A stretch of 64,000 bases of DNA from Proteus vulgaris. Its GTDB lineage: Bacteria; Pseudomonadota; Gammaproteobacteria; Enterobacterales; Enterobacteriaceae. Positions 1-9,350 of this stretch are shown here, in pieces. A program made the translations under genes and the position numbers. The notes beneath the pieces were generated by a model. That model searched no databases. It saw only the letters and a list, made by a program, of their open reading frames with translations, and was not told the origin of the DNA. The stretch is taken from assembly GCA_901472505.1 (NCBI GenBank), contig LR590468.1:2207501-2271500 (forward strand), in the 5' to 3' direction. Each line of letters starts with the position of its first letter. The stretch's first letter is position 1.

Positions 1-682
1 GAAAACTTACGATCAGAGCGCTAGCACAAGCCAATTTTGTTTCGACAACGACCATTATGCGACTTTGCCCAGAAATTAGGTTTTTCTGGTTATAGTGAGT
101 TGGTTTATTACTGGCAAACAATTGTTATCCACGGCTGAAAAATCTCATCAATTGAAAAGTGATGGAAAACGAGGTAACAGAGCCTCTTTTTGATCAGTTT
201 TTGGCGAATTATTTAAAAACCTTCACGTTAATTTCAGATGAGAAAAGACACGCTTTTGTTGATTTAATTAATAGCAAGAATTCATTTTTTATTTATGGGG
301 CAGGGTTTTCTCATATATTTTCAGAATATATCAGTAAGCGATTACAGCTGATTGGTAAGGATGCATTTCTCTCAGGATTGGAGCGACAGTAAGAATATCT
401 TTATTAATAATGCTTCACGCTATACCGTTTTTATTGCGATATCTCGTAGTGGAGAGACTGAACAAGTGGTTGAAAAGGCGAGAATAGCAAAAAGTATTGG
501 TAATGAAGATTGTTGCATTTACTCGCGCAAGTGCCAATCCGTTGGCTGAACTTGCTGATATTCATTTTCCCATTTATGACGATGCAGTGAATTATCATTG
601 TGATACTATCGAAAGCTCGTCCTTTGAATCAAACCTTGTCTTGATTATTGATTTGTTACTTAGCCGAACTCAACGGTTTTAA
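1..682 (+). pseudogene. RpiR/MurR-family transcriptional regulator, frameshifted and cut by the left edge
   Basis: Pieces of one RpiR-type regulator can be read in several frames. An N-terminal HTH piece (VSTTTIMRLC then QKLGFSGYSELVYYW) lies at about 20-120. The C-terminal SIS sugar-phosphate domain lies at about 160-680, with motifs SFFIYGAGFS, FIAISRSGETEQV and VAFTRASANPLAELAD. Family members sense a phosphosugar through the SIS domain and control sugar catabolism genes; the ligand here is unknown. At least five single extra bases break the frame (near 73, 130, 163, 378 and 501), and removing each gives an uninterrupted protein. There is little missense decay, so sequencing error is as likely as true pseudogenisation. 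The start lies outside the window. Confidence 0.8.
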
Positions 683-704
683 TTTATGTAATAACGATTT
701 ATGA

Positions 705-1594
705 CTAAGCAACTGACTGATTTAAATAAAGCGTTAAGGGTAAATCAGGGTGTGCATTCATTGAGTCGAATTTATGCGATGGGTGAGAATCAATCGTTGG
801 ATAACGAGATAATAAAACCATAAAATCTTGGTAAGCCTGATTTTTATTGTCATGAGTAAAAATAGGTGTACCACTATGATTTAATTCATTATCTGCAATT
901 AATAGAACATCAAGATATTGCGCATTATTGTGTTCATAAAGCACATTTTCAGGGTTAATTTCTTGCCAAGGGTGTTCCTATGGCTTCTTGTGGTGAATGA
1001 ACACGTAAAGCACCAGTATTATCCTTCACATTATGCTTATTCATCATAACAATCATGGTGTGGTCAACTCCATCCTTATGCACTCCTTCAATTGAAAGTT
1101 CGCTTAAAGAGTCCGGTTGAGCAATTAATCTTAAATGAAAAACAGTTGATATTGATTTTGGCGATTGTTGATCTGTTAAGTGACGAGGAGTAAATGTATT
1201 ACCTTGAATTAATAACATCTTTAATTTTAATAAGGCTTGATAGGCGGTATTTGCTCTGCCAGCGATCATCGAGTGCTCTAAAATGCCTTTGTGCACCACT
1301 GTCTTCACGAATAAAGCCATCTTCTTCAGTGAGAACAAAAGGTTGATACTCTAATCTGGAGATTGTTTCTAAGTCATTATCAAAAAGGTAGCGACCTGTT
1401 CTGGAATAACGAAAAGAAAGAGTAGGATCTTGAGCTAAATAATCACCATATTCCATCAGTGTATTAATATCTTTCTCTTCAGCACCTAATTGTTTTATTA
1501 AATCGATAACTAAAATTTGGGGAATAAAGAGATATTTATTATTTTTATATTCTTTTTTCATTTCACTAATTTTATTTATAAGCAGGCTATTCAT
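705..1594 (-). pseudogene. 2OG-Fe(II) dioxygenase family protein, frameshifted
   Basis: Three overlapping minus-strand pieces join into one protein of about 296 residues. The central and C-terminal parts carry the iron ligands expected of the 2OG-Fe_Oxy_2 family (the isoleucine dioxygenase-like group): an H-x-D motif in EGVHKDGVDHT and a distal His in DNELNHSGTPI, with ALRVHSPQEAIG between them. These enzymes hydroxylate small molecules, often free amino acids, using 2-oxoglutarate and O2; the substrate here cannot be told. The frame changes near 970 (a C3 run that should be C2) and at about 1200-1230. The neighbours give no pathway clue. The family assignment rests on motifs only. Confidence 0.65.
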
Positions 1595-1703
1595 ATATAA
1601 TATGCTCCATTGATGGTTTATATTATTAATAATTAATTAGAGGGATAAATAATAAAGTATAATCAACTAGATTATAGATAGAGATTAATAAGTTTCAAAT
1701 ATA

Positions 1704-1745
1704 TGAAAAAAGAGAGAGTGTAATTAATTTATTACACTCTCTCTT
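1704..1745 (-). terminator. Rho-independent terminator after the FhlA-like gene
   Basis: A 15-bp perfect inverted repeat (arms 1710-1724 and 1731-1745, containing AGAGAGAGTGTAAT) is followed on the minus strand by six T. It lies 29 bp past the stop of the sigma54 activator gene. Confidence 0.8.
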
Positions 1746-1773
1746 AATAATTTTAAAAGGAATTATTTCTGAA

Positions 1774-3386
1774 TTAAAGTATTTCTGGAATTGAAATACC
1801 TAAGCGTTGCATGCGCGATAGTAGCGTTGTTCGTTTTAATCCTAATTTTAAAGCCGCACCTCTGGCTCCTGCAACAACGCCATTGGTTTCTCTTAATGCT
1901 TGAATGATCCTTTCTCGCTCCTCATCATCACTTTCTGGTGCATTAGTCTGCATGCGCCTTTCAATGGATGAAGGTTGAGTTAGTGCCTGTTTCAAACGAG
2001 AGGGCTTACTAATATGAAGCTCTTTTAATTGAAGGTTTAATGTTGAACCTCTGGTTAAAATAACAGCTCGTTCAATAATATTTTCTAGTTCACGGACATT
2101 ACCAGGCCATGGATAAAGCGTTAGTTGTTCCAATGCGTTAGCAGGAATACAATCTATTTTTCTATCCATTCTCCGCGCAATTTTTGTGTAAAATGTTTAA
2201 CCAAAAGTGGAATATCTTCTGGTCGTTCTCTTAGTGGTGGAATAATAATAGGAAAAACATTAAGACGATAATAAAGATCTTCTCTAAATTCACCTTCATC
2301 TGTTAATTCATGAAGATCTTTATTGGTTGCTGCAATCAACCTAACATCAACAGGAATAACTTTATTACCACCTAATCTTTCTATCTCTCGTTCTTGAAGA
2401 ACGCGAAGCAGTTTAGGTTGTAATTCAATTGGCATATCACCAATTTCATCAAGAAATAGCGTGCTTTTATTCGCCATTTCAAATCGACCAATATGCGTAT
2501 TGGTTGCGCCAGTAAATGCACCTTTATCATGACCAAAAAGATCACTTTCTAATAGACCAGAAGGCACAGCAGCACAATTCATTTTTATCATCGATTTATC
2601 TTTTCGCTGACTAAGTCGATGAATAGCGCGTGCAATTAATTCTTTACCTGTTCCTGTTTCACCTAAAATAAGCACAGTACTATCACTTTGTGCGACTAAT
2701 TCAATTTGTTCGAGCACATTATGCATAGCATCGCTTTGGTAAATAATCTCACTAAAGCATCCATTTTTATCTATTTGCTCATTAAGCCAAATATTCTCAT
2801 TCTTTAAACTGTCTTTTAGATGCGTTATTTCTTCATATGCGGCTGCGTTTTCAATAGCGATACCAATACGGGCTGCAATTTGTTGTAGCAATTGGCAAGT
2901 ATCGTCGGTAAAAACATGACTGATTTCATGTGCTAAAATTAATAAACCAAGCGGTTTATGATTAAAAGCCAGTGGCAATAACAAAGCCGTCTGCATATTT
3001 TGCTTAACTAGACGCTTAATCAAAACATCCTCTTGATCTTCTTTATTAATATCAATTAAGACGGGTTTATTTTGATTAATAATTTCTTCTGCTTTGTTAT
3101 TCGCGCTACTAAACTTACGTTGTTGGCGGATGACTGATTTTCCAGTCTGATAACGGCTAGAATAAAGAATACCCTCATGACTATTATGTGATGAGGTACG
3201 GCATAACATTAGACTAATGTGGTTTAGTCCAAAAAAACGATGTATTTCTTTAGAGACTTCAGAAATAAGACCATCCATGTCTAAATGAGCTAATACAGAA
3301 TTTGTAATATCAACCAATATTCGATATTGGTTGCGCTCATTACGAAGGCTCTCCATAGTTTCAGCGTTGTTACTGCTTAATTTCAT
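1774..3386 (-). CDS. FhlA/HyfR-type sigma54-dependent transcriptional activator (one frameshift)
   Basis: This is an enhancer-binding protein of about 537 residues after correction. An N-terminal GAF domain spans about residues 20-165. The AAA+ domain has Walker A GETGTGKE, the sigma54-contact loop GAFTGA and DEIGDM. The C-terminal HTH_8 domain ends with [19 protein letters not shown], close to the FhlA tail. FhlA (formate sensor, about 690 aa) and HyfR activate formate hydrogenlyase and hydrogenase genes; this one has a single GAF domain and so is shorter. It is divergent from hydN-hypA-hypC, which fits that role. The frame breaks at a T5 run (2181-2185 on the plus strand), where one more base joins HFTQK to [20 protein letters not shown]. 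That single homopolymer deletion is probably a sequencing error. Confidence 0.85.
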
Positions 3387-3558
3387 GACACCACCGATTG
3401 CCCTAAAAAATTAGCTATATTGTAGTAGGTTTATAATAAATTTATATCAATGACTGAATCATTTTTGATCCAACCCGCTATTTTTGTATCTGCAATGAAA
3501 CTTAAAAATATAAACTCATTAAATGGATATATAATTAATTATATAGCGCTTTCATTTA

Positions 3559-3586
3559 TCGTCAAAAATGTCGAATAATTTGACGA
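3559..3586 (+). promoter_or_regulatory. Candidate upstream activating site for the FhlA-like activator
   Basis: A perfect 8-bp inverted repeat, TCGTCAAA (3559-3566) and TTTGACGA (3579-3586), surrounds a 12-bp centre. It lies about 100 bp upstream of the sigma54 promoter, a normal distance for an enhancer bound by an activator that loops to sigma54 polymerase. Binding by the neighbouring regulator is inferred from position and symmetry only. Confidence 0.45.
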
Positions 3587-3669
3587 AGTGACTTATTTAT
3601 TAATCAATAATCATTTTTATTTAAAAATTATTTAATTGAAAAATAAGGAATAGTTATATCAAAAATATA

Positions 3670-3686
3670 TTGGCATGAACCGTGCT
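3670..3686 (+). promoter_or_regulatory. Sigma54 (-24/-12) promoter of hydN-hypA-hypC
   Basis: TTGGCATGAACCGTGCT matches the consensus TGGCAC-N5-TTGCA, with GG and GC 12 bp apart as RpoN requires. Only the first T of TTGC is changed to G. The expected start of transcription is near 3698, about 90 bp before hydN. Confidence 0.8.
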
Positions 3687-3789
3687 AGATTCATTCTATA
3701 AATACCTAATTATGACTCTTAATTAGAATAACTCGTTGCATTTATCGCCATATATAACGGCTATATATAACAAAGATCAGGAGAATATG

Positions 3790-4347
3790 ATGAACCGTTT
3801 CATCATTGCAGACCCTAAAAAATGTATTGGTTGCCATACTTGTGAGGTAGCTTGTGTGGTTTCACATCAGCAAGCCGAGCAAGATAACTTAGCCATTGAG
3901 CAGATTAGTGAGCAAAATTTTCAACCGCGAATTCATGTGGTTAAAGGATTCTCAATTAGTACAGCAGTTGTCTGTCACCAATGTGAAGATGCCCCTTGTG
4001 CAAATGTGTGCCCGAATGGTGCCATTATTCATAATAAAGATTATTACTATGTCGATCAGGATAAATGCATCGGCTGTAAAACCTGTGTGTTGGCTTGCCC
4101 TTATGGCACTATGGAGGTGGTTTCACGTCCAGTCATGCGCAAATTAACTGCGCTTAATACTATTGATGCATTTAAGGCTGAAGCTAATAAATGTGATTTA
4201 TGCCATCACCGAGAAGCGGGGCCTGCATGTATTGAAGTTTGTCCAACGCATGCTTTAGTGTGCATTGATAGAGATGCACTTGAAGACATGGTGAAAGAGC
4301 GTCGTCGTAAAGCAGCTTTTGAAACCGGTGCTGAATTGTTGTTCTAA
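3790..4347 (+). CDS. hydN: Electron transport protein HydN, four-cluster ferredoxin
   Basis: A 185-residue iron-sulfur protein with sixteen cysteines in four groups: CIGCHTCEVAC, CHQCEDAPCANVC, CIGCKTCVLAC, and CDLCHH with CIEVC. This implies four [4Fe-4S] clusters. It follows E. coli HydN (175 aa) closely from MNRFIIAD onward. HydN passes electrons in formate dehydrogenase-H and hydrogenase metabolism in the cytoplasm. Two ATGs are adjacent (3787 and 3790); the second has the better spacing from AGGAG and matches E. coli. It is the first gene of an operon with hypA and hypC behind a sigma54 promoter, so expression under fermentative, formate-rich conditions is likely. Confidence 0.92.
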   Translation: MNRFIIADPKKCIGCHTCEVACVVSHQQAEQDNLAIEQISEQNFQPRIHVVKGFSISTAVVCHQCEDAPCANVCPNGAIIHNKDYYYVDQDKCIGCKTCVLACPYGTMEVVSRPVMRKLTALNTIDAFKAEANKCDLCHHREAGPACIEVCPTHALVCIDRDALEDMVKERRRKAAFETGAELLF

Positions 4348-4419
4348 GATCAATAATAAAGCAACTATGTGCTGATACTATAGTTGCTATTATTTATCCT
4401 GCTTCAATAAGGTATCGAC

Positions 4420-4761
4420 ATGCATGAAATCACACTTTGCCAAAGTGCATTTGAGATAATAGATTCTCAGGCAAAATTAAATAATGCAAAAAAAGTAAAA
4501 AGTGTATGGATGGAAATTGGCGCATTATCTTGTGTTGAAGTGAGTGCGCTTGAGTTTTGTTTTGATATTGTTTGTAGAGACACTATTGCACAAGGCTGTG
4601 AATTACATATAGAAGTTATTCCTGCAAAAGCGTGGTGCTGGGATTGCCATCAAGTCGTGACAGTTTCAACATTTAACGCAGGGTGCCCTTCTTGTGGTAG
4701 CCAAAATTTGCGTGTTGAGAATGATGATGCAATGCGAATAAAGCAAATAGAGATCGAATAG
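4420..4761 (+). CDS. hypA: Hydrogenase maturation nickel metallochaperone HypA
   Basis: A 113-residue protein beginning MHE, the N-terminal nickel-binding motif in which His2 is a ligand. Two CxxC pairs (CWDC near residue 73 and CPSC near 89) form the structural zinc site. HypA works with HypB to insert nickel into the large subunit of [NiFe] hydrogenases. It lies 72 bp after hydN and 8 bp before hypC. Length and motif order are normal for the family. AAGGT before the ATG is the probable ribosome binding site. Confidence 0.95.
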   Translation: MHEITLCQSAFEIIDSQAKLNNAKKVKSVWMEIGALSCVEVSALEFCFDIVCRDTIAQGCELHIEVIPAKAWCWDCHQVVTVSTFNAGCPSCGSQNLRVENDDAMRIKQIEIE

Positions 4762-4769
4762 GGGTTGTT

Positions 4770-5060
4770 ATGTGTCTTGGTATTCCAGGTCAGGTTGTTG
4801 AAGTAGGAAAAACAATCACTGAAAATGCAATGGTCGATGTTTGTGGTGTAAAACGTGAAGTGAATATTGCACTAGTCTGTGAGGGAGAGCCTCATACGAT
4901 GATTGGAAAGTGGGTATTAGTGCATGTAGGCTTTGCCATGAGTATCGTCAATGAAGAAGAAGCAAAAGAGACGCTGGATGCCTTGATGGCAATGGGAGAA
5001 GTGGAGGATGATGTCTCTGCTTTTCTTTATGGTGAAGAGGGCGCACCTAAAAAAAATTGA
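4770..5060 (+). CDS. hypC: Hydrogenase assembly chaperone HypC/HybG
   Basis: A 96-residue member of the HypC family starting [10 protein letters not shown]. Cys2 is the residue that holds the Fe(CN)2CO group with HypD during cofactor assembly, and the family motif [11 protein letters not shown] follows at about residue 49. The partner is HypD and then a hydrogenase large subunit. The acidic C-terminal tail is longer than the core fold needs. AGGGG precedes the ATG. The rest of the hyp set (hypB, D, E, F) is not in this window, so this is either a split locus or a hydN-linked second set. Confidence 0.93.
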   Translation: MCLGIPGQVVEVGKTITENAMVDVCGVKREVNIALVCEGEPHTMIGKWVLVHVGFAMSIVNEEEAKETLDALMAMGEVEDDVSAFLYGEEGAPKKN

Positions 5061-5120
5061 GTTAATTTTATGCTATTGCATGATTAATTTCTTTTTCTTA
5101 TACTTAAACTTCATCTTTTT

Positions 5121-5170
5121 AAAAGCTGGGACGACCCAGCTTTTTGTCTTTGTATTCAGGGGACGACCCC
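5121..5170 (+). promoter_or_regulatory. Guanidine-II (mini-ykkC) riboswitch
   Basis: Two tandem hairpins share the ACGA tetraloop that defines this class. P1 at 5121-5144 is AGCTGGG-ACGA-CCCAGCT and P2 at 5159-5170 is GGGG-ACGA-CCCC, with a 14-base linker. Each loop binds guanidinium and the two loops dimerise. The CCCC arm of P2 could otherwise pair with the AGGGG ribosome binding site at 5182-5187, giving a plausible translational switch. The downstream gene is the classic target, a guanidinium exporter. Confidence 0.95.
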
Positions 5171-5191
5171 AATTTATCTATAGGGGACGTT

Positions 5192-5506
5192 ATGTCTTGG
5201 GTTATTCTTTTTGTTGCGGGTTTATTGGAAATCGTTTGGGCCGTTGGCCTTAAATACACACACGGTTTTACACGCTTAACACCGAGTATTATCACTATTA
5301 GCGCTATGATTGTGAGCATGGGAATGTTGTCTTATGCCATGAAAGGCTTACCTGCGGGCACGGCTTATGCGATTTGGACGGGTATTGGTGCAGTGGGTAC
5401 CGCAATCTTTGGTATTTTGGTCTTTGGTGAGTCCGCGAATATCTATCGTTTACTCAGTTTAGCTATGATTATTTTCGGTATTATTGGGCTGAAATTAGCG
5501 AGTTGA
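5192..5506 (+). CDS. sugE: Guanidinium exporter Gdx (SugE), small multidrug resistance family
   Basis: A 104-residue protein with four predicted membrane helices and the conserved Glu14 in the first helix ([17 protein letters not shown]), the substrate- and proton-coupling residue. It follows E. coli SugE (105 aa) closely and acts as an antiparallel dimer exchanging guanidinium for protons in the inner membrane. The start at 5192 is chosen from AGGGGACGTTATG and from alignment to SugE; an upstream in-frame start would lie inside the riboswitch. Expression is expected when guanidine builds up. Confidence 0.95.
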   Translation: MSWVILFVAGLLEIVWAVGLKYTHGFTRLTPSIITISAMIVSMGMLSYAMKGLPAGTAYAIWTGIGAVGTAIFGILVFGESANIYRLLSLAMIIFGIIGLKLAS

Positions 5507-5687
5507 TTGTAATCAGTTTTTTAAAAGCCCCCAATGTGGTGTTTAGCTTTGGGGGAAGTTAGCGGTTTTGATTTTTTTCCTAATCAATTTTGTAGGATAT
5601 TTTTAGCTTCCCTTATTTCCTTTTTGCAGAATAAAAAATGTAATCACCTAACTTTTTTGTTTCTGATTTTTTGATCTAAGTGTTTCA

Positions 5688-5875
5688 ATGAGTGGTGCGG
5701 AAATTAAAACCTTACGTGCTAAATTTGGAATGTCACAAGCCGTTCTTGCGCGAGCTTTAGGTATGTCGAAAGAGAGTGTTTCTAAGTGGGAGCGAGGTAA
5801 AAAAAACCTAGTGGACCCGCACAGAGGATGTTGTGTATTTTGGAACGCCAAGGCCCTGAGATTTTAATAGTTTGA
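5688..5875 (+). pseudogene. Small XRE-family helix-turn-helix regulator, frameshifted (HigA/NadS-like antitoxin remnant)
   Basis: After correction the ORF is 62 residues: MSGAEIKTLRAKFGMSQ, then an HTH core ALGMSKESVSKWERGKK and a tail PSGPAQRMLCILERQGPEIL. This is typical of short antitoxin-like regulators whose HTH is followed by a K-P-S-G-P-A motif. The frame breaks in an A8 run (5799-5806); one more A restores it. No toxin gene is next to it and the usual N-terminal part of such antitoxins is missing, so it may be a remnant even once corrected. Confidence 0.6.
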
Positions 5876-5993
5876 TGAAGAGATAACAATTGGTTGTCTA
5901 ATCCTTTCTTATTTATGAATTTTGTTTACTGTGAACTATAAATCCAACAAAAAGAATAAATATTGACGGTTAACCAGTAGCGAAATATTTCCA

Positions 5994-6024
5994 CAAAAAA
6001 AGCCACTCAATTGAGTGGCTTTTT
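5994..6024 (-). terminator. Terminator of frdABCD
   Basis: A palindromic stem, AGCCACTCAATTGAGTGGCT (6001-6020), is flanked by A-runs and T-runs, so it can work in both directions. It lies 19 bp after the frdD stop. Confidence 0.85.
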
Positions 6025-6042
6025 ATCTTACGTATTAATCAA

Positions 6043-6402
6043 TTATAGTGTAAATACACCAATGATAGCGAGAACACTGATAATAGCAGCACCACCATAA
6101 AATACCCATTTGCTTGCAGGTACATGCACTTTAAAATCATGCAAAGTATGGTGAATACGGTGTAATGCACACCAAACTGGCAGAATGATCATCAATAGTA
6201 AGAACAGACGGCCAATGATGCTTTGGCTAAATGCCATAATACGTTCATAAGTAAATGCTTCTGGCGCAATACCCATAGGGATTAGGATACCGAGCAGGAT
6301 GATGATTGCTGGAGAAACAATCGCACTCCACATACCACCTGCACCAAACAATCCCCAGAAAATAGGTTCATCAGAGCGCTTAGGAAGTTGATTCTGATTC
6401 AT
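6043..6402 (-). CDS. frdD: Fumarate reductase membrane anchor subunit FrdD
   Basis: A 119-residue membrane anchor with three predicted helices, matching E. coli FrdD (119 aa) from [13 protein letters not shown] through [19 protein letters not shown]. With FrdC it binds menaquinol and holds FrdAB on the cytoplasmic face. The start at 6402 follows a GGAGG-type site; a longer in-frame extension upstream overlaps frdC and is not supported by homology. Last gene of frdABCD, 14 bp after frdC. Confidence 0.96.
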   Translation of the reverse strand: MNQNQLPKRSDEPIFWGLFGAGGMWSAIVSPAIIILLGILIPMGIAPEAFTYERIMAFSQSIIGRLFLLLMIILPVWCALHRIHHTLHDFKVHVPASKWVFYGGAAIISVLAIIGVFTL

Positions 6403-6416
6403 TATTTCCTCCTGGG

Positions 6417-6809
6417 TTACATTAACGCCACTGCCAGAATAGCGGCAGTAACAACGATAGTGACAGCCCAAAAACCACGAACAATAGGTTCTTGAGGCAT
6501 TTTTTCATCTTTAACAACGATAACCACAGCTTTTGGTGCAAGTTTAAACCAAGTTGCAGTGTGGAATACTGTCGCAATAAGAGTCACAATATTAATCAGC
6601 ATTACAATTGGATTGCTCAGGAATCCAACGAAACCTGCCCAACTTTCTGGTCCATTTTTCAGTGCGAATACACCAAACAGTACAACCAGACTGAACCAAA
6701 GTTGTGGAAGACAAGTACCTTCACGGGTGATATAGAAACGATAGAAACCGAGTTTCGTCCACCAGTTTGGTTGCATACCACGAACATAAGGCTTACGTTT
6801 TGTTGTCAT
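6417..6809 (-). CDS. frdC: Fumarate reductase membrane anchor subunit FrdC
   Basis: A 130-residue protein with three predicted membrane helices; the start [20 protein letters not shown] is typical of FrdC. With FrdD it forms the quinone-binding membrane domain that passes electrons from menaquinol to the iron-sulfur subunit FrdB. Length matches the E. coli protein (131 aa). It lies 14 bp after frdB in the same operon. Confidence 0.96.
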   Translation of the reverse strand: MTTKRKPYVRGMQPNWWTKLGFYRFYITREGTCLPQLWFSLVVLFGVFALKNGPESWAGFVGFLSNPIVMLINIVTLIATVFHTATWFKLAPKAVVIVVKDEKMPQEPIVRGFWAVTIVVTAAILAVALM

Positions 6810-6823
6810 GTCTTGTTTCCTCC

Positions 6824-7561
6824 TTAACGTGGTTTCAGCATCGCAATGACAAAGTCTTGCGCACTGGCTGCTTTACCTTGCTGAATAGCGGCAGCAGGAT
6901 CCACATGTTTTGGACAGACTTCAGAACAGTAGCCAACAAAGGTACAAGACCAGACACCGTTCTCACCATTTAATTGAGGCATACGCTCTTTTGCCCCATG
7001 GTCGCGACTATCTGTGTTGTAACGTTGAGCTAATGTAATCGCGGCTGGACCAATAAACTCTGGGTTTAAACCAAACTGAGGGCAGGCTGCATAGCAAAGA
7101 CCACAGTTAATACAACCAGAGAACTGGTGGTATTTCGCCATTTGAGCCGGAGTCTGTTTATTTGGACCTTCTGAAGGCTTACGATCATTACCGATGATAT
7201 AAGGTTTAATCGCTTCTAAGCTTTCGATAAAGTGAGTCATATCGACAACTAAGTCACGCTCAACAGGGAAGTTACCTAAAGCTTCAACTCTTACACCATC
7301 TGGATATTCACGAATAAAGGTTTTACAAGCTAGTTTAGGCACTTTATTAACCATCATGCCGCAAGAGCCACAAATTGCCATACGGCAAGACCAGCGGTAA
7401 GAAAGATCAGGCGCTAAATTATCTTTGATATAACCCAGTGCATCCAATAATGAGGTTTGCTCATCATAAGGAACATCGTAAGTGACGAAATGAGGCGCTT
7501 CATCCGTTTCAGGGTTATAGCGCATGACTTCCATCTTAACGTGCTTCATGTCATCAGCCAT
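6824..7561 (-). CDS. frdB: Fumarate reductase iron-sulfur subunit FrdB
   Basis: A 245-residue iron-sulfur protein. The [2Fe-2S] site is [12 protein letters not shown] (near residue 58), the [4Fe-4S] site is [11 protein letters not shown] (near 149) and the [3Fe-4S] site is [11 protein letters not shown] (near 205). It carries electrons from the FrdCD quinol site to the FAD of FrdA. The start [12 protein letters not shown] aligns with E. coli FrdB (244 aa) and overlaps the end of frdA by 8 bp, indicating translational coupling. An 18-residue upstream extension inside frdA is rejected. Confidence 0.97.
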   Translation of the reverse strand: MADDMKHVKMEVMRYNPETDEAPHFVTYDVPYDEQTSLLDALGYIKDNLAPDLSYRWSCRMAICGSCGMMVNKVPKLACKTFIREYPDGVRVEALGNFPVERDLVVDMTHFIESLEAIKPYIIGNDRKPSEGPNKQTPAQMAKYHQFSGCINCGLCYAACPQFGLNPEFIGPAAITLAQRYNTDSRDHGAKERMPQLNGENGVWSCTFVGYCSEVCPKHVDPAAAIQQGKAASAQDFVIAMLKPR

Positions 7562-9350
7562 TCGCTTTCTCCTTGTTCTGCTTGTCTTGTGCAGTCGCTT
7601 CACCACCATAGACACGTTTAGCAGGAGCAGATTTCGTGATCTTCACATCGCTATATTCTAAACGAGGTGCCCCTTCTGGGTTATAGAACGCCAGAGTATG
7701 TTTCAGGAAGTTCACGTCATCACGCTCAGTACAACCTTCGTCAAGACGTTGGTGTGCACCACGAGACTCTTTACGATTGATTGCAGAATGAGCCATACAT
7801 TCAGCGACATCTAAACCAAAGCCAAGCTCAATTTTGTACAGTAAATCTGTATTAAAGACGCTACTAGTGTCTTTAATTTCAACACGTTTAAAGCGTTCTT
7901 TTAATTCAGCTAGTTTATCAACAGTTTTTTGCATTAATTCAGGTGTACGATAGATACCGCAACCTTCTTCCATTGATTCACCCATTTCATCGCGAATTTG
8001 TGACCAGCTTTCAGAACCTTTTTGATTCATCAGCTTTTTCAGGCCATCTTCAATGTCACGAGTACGAGCATCTAATGCTGATGCATTAGCAGGTGCCGCT
8101 TCTTGAGCACAACGAACCGCTTCTTCACCAGCAAGACGACCAAATACAACCAGTTCTGCTAGTGAGTTAGAACCTAAACGGTTAGCGCCGTGTAAGCCAA
8201 CAGATGAACATTCACCTACTGCAAACAGACCTTTAATACGAGTTTCTGTTTGTTGGTTGGTTTCGATACCACCCATAGTGTAGTGAGCAGTAGGACGAAC
8301 TGGAATTGGTTCATTAACTGGGTCAACACCCACATACGCTTTTGCCAGTTCACAAATAAATGGCAGACGTTCATGGAGTTTTTTCGCACCCAGATGACGT
8401 AAGTCCAGATGAACCACATCACCACGGTGAGTTTTAATGGTACGGCCTGCACGCCACTCATGCCAGAATGCTTGAGAGACTTTATCGCGAGGACCTAATT
8501 CCATGTATTTATTTTCTGGTTTACCTAATGGTGTTTCTGGTCCTAAACCGTAATCTTGCAGATAACGATAACCATCTTTATTGACCAGAATACCGCCTTC
8601 ACCACGACAACCTTCAGTCATCAGGATACCTGAGCCAGGTAAGCCTGTTGGGTGATATTGAACAAATTCCATATCACGCAATGGAACGCCATGACGTAAA
8701 GCGATACCCATACCATCACCGGTAACAATACCGCCATTGGTATTGAAACGATAAACACGTCCAGCCCCCCCTGTTGCCATAATGACGGCATTGGCACGAA
8801 TTTGAACTTTCGTCCCTTCCATCATATTGATAGCAACAACACCACGAGCGTGACCTTCATCAACGAGGATATCGAGAACAAAATGCTCGTCGAAACGTTG
8901 AATTTGTGGGTATTTTAAGGATGTTTGGAATAAGGTATGTAACATATGGAAGCCGGTTTTATCGGCCGCGAACCAGGTCCGTTCGATCTTCATCCCACCA
9001 AAACGTCGGACGTTGACTGACCCGTCTTCTTTACGGCTCCAAGGACAGCCCCAGAGTTCTAGTTGAGTCATCTCTGTTGGACAATGCTCAACGAAGTAAT
9101 CAACGACATCCTGTTCACACAACCAGTCACCGCCTGAAACGGTATCATTGAAGTGGAAATCATAGGAGTCGTGAGCCTGAGTCACTGCTGCTGATCCGCC
9201 TTCTGCTGCCACAGTGTGGCTACGCATTGGGTAAACTTTTGAGATCAGAGCAATTTTCAGTTGAGGATTCGCTTCCGCGGCAGCTATTGCTGCTCGTAAG
9301 CCTGCGCCCCCGGCTCCGATTATCGCTATATCGGCATTAAAGGTTTGCAC
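7554..9350 (-). CDS. frdA: Fumarate reductase flavoprotein subunit FrdA
   Basis: A 598-residue flavoprotein that reduces fumarate to succinate in anaerobic respiration. The N-terminal FAD-binding [10 protein letters not shown], the covalent-FAD histidine in [12 protein letters not shown], and the active-site region [21 protein letters not shown] are all present; the C-terminus KKxKANG-like tail also matches E. coli. The start is a GTG at 9350 ([15 protein letters not shown]), preceded by GGAGAAGC at good spacing. E. coli frdA also uses GTG, and an ATG 51 bp upstream has no homology. First gene of frdABCD, likely induced by FNR without oxygen. Confidence 0.96.
   Translation of the reverse strand: MQTFNADIAIIGAGGAGLRAAIAAAEANPQLKIALISKVYPMRSHTVAAEGGSAAVTQAHDSYDFHFNDTVSGGDWLCEQDVVDYFVEHCPTEMTQLELWGCPWSRKEDGSVNVRRFGGMKIERTWFAADKTGFHMLHTLFQTSLKYPQIQRFDEHFVLDILVDEGHARGVVAINMMEGTKVQIRANAVIMATGGAGRVYRFNTNGGIVTGDGMGIALRHGVPLRDMEFVQYHPTGLPGSGILMTEGCRGEGGILVNKDGYRYLQDYGLGPETPLGKPENKYMELGPRDKVSQAFWHEWRAGRTIKTHRGDVVHLDLRHLGAKKLHERLPFICELAKAYVGVDPVNEPIPVRPTAHYTMGGIETNQQTETRIKGLFAVGECSSVGLHGANRLGSNSLAELVVFGRLAGEEAVRCAQEAAPANASALDARTRDIEDGLKKLMNQKGSESWSQIRDEMGESMEEGCGIYRTPELMQKTVDKLAELKERFKRVEIKDTSSVFNTDLLYKIELGFGLDVAECMAHSAINRKESRGAHQRLDEGCTERDDVNFLKHTLAFYNPEGAPRLEYSDVKITKSAPAKRVYGGEATAQDKQNKEKANG

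Larger units (their letters stand above)
3387..3789. other. Divergent regulatory region between the FhlA-like gene and hydN
   Basis: About 400 bp of very AT-rich DNA without a gene. It holds a candidate enhancer palindrome (3559-3586) and a sigma54 promoter (3670-3686) facing hydN; nothing else could be assigned. Confidence 0.7.
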
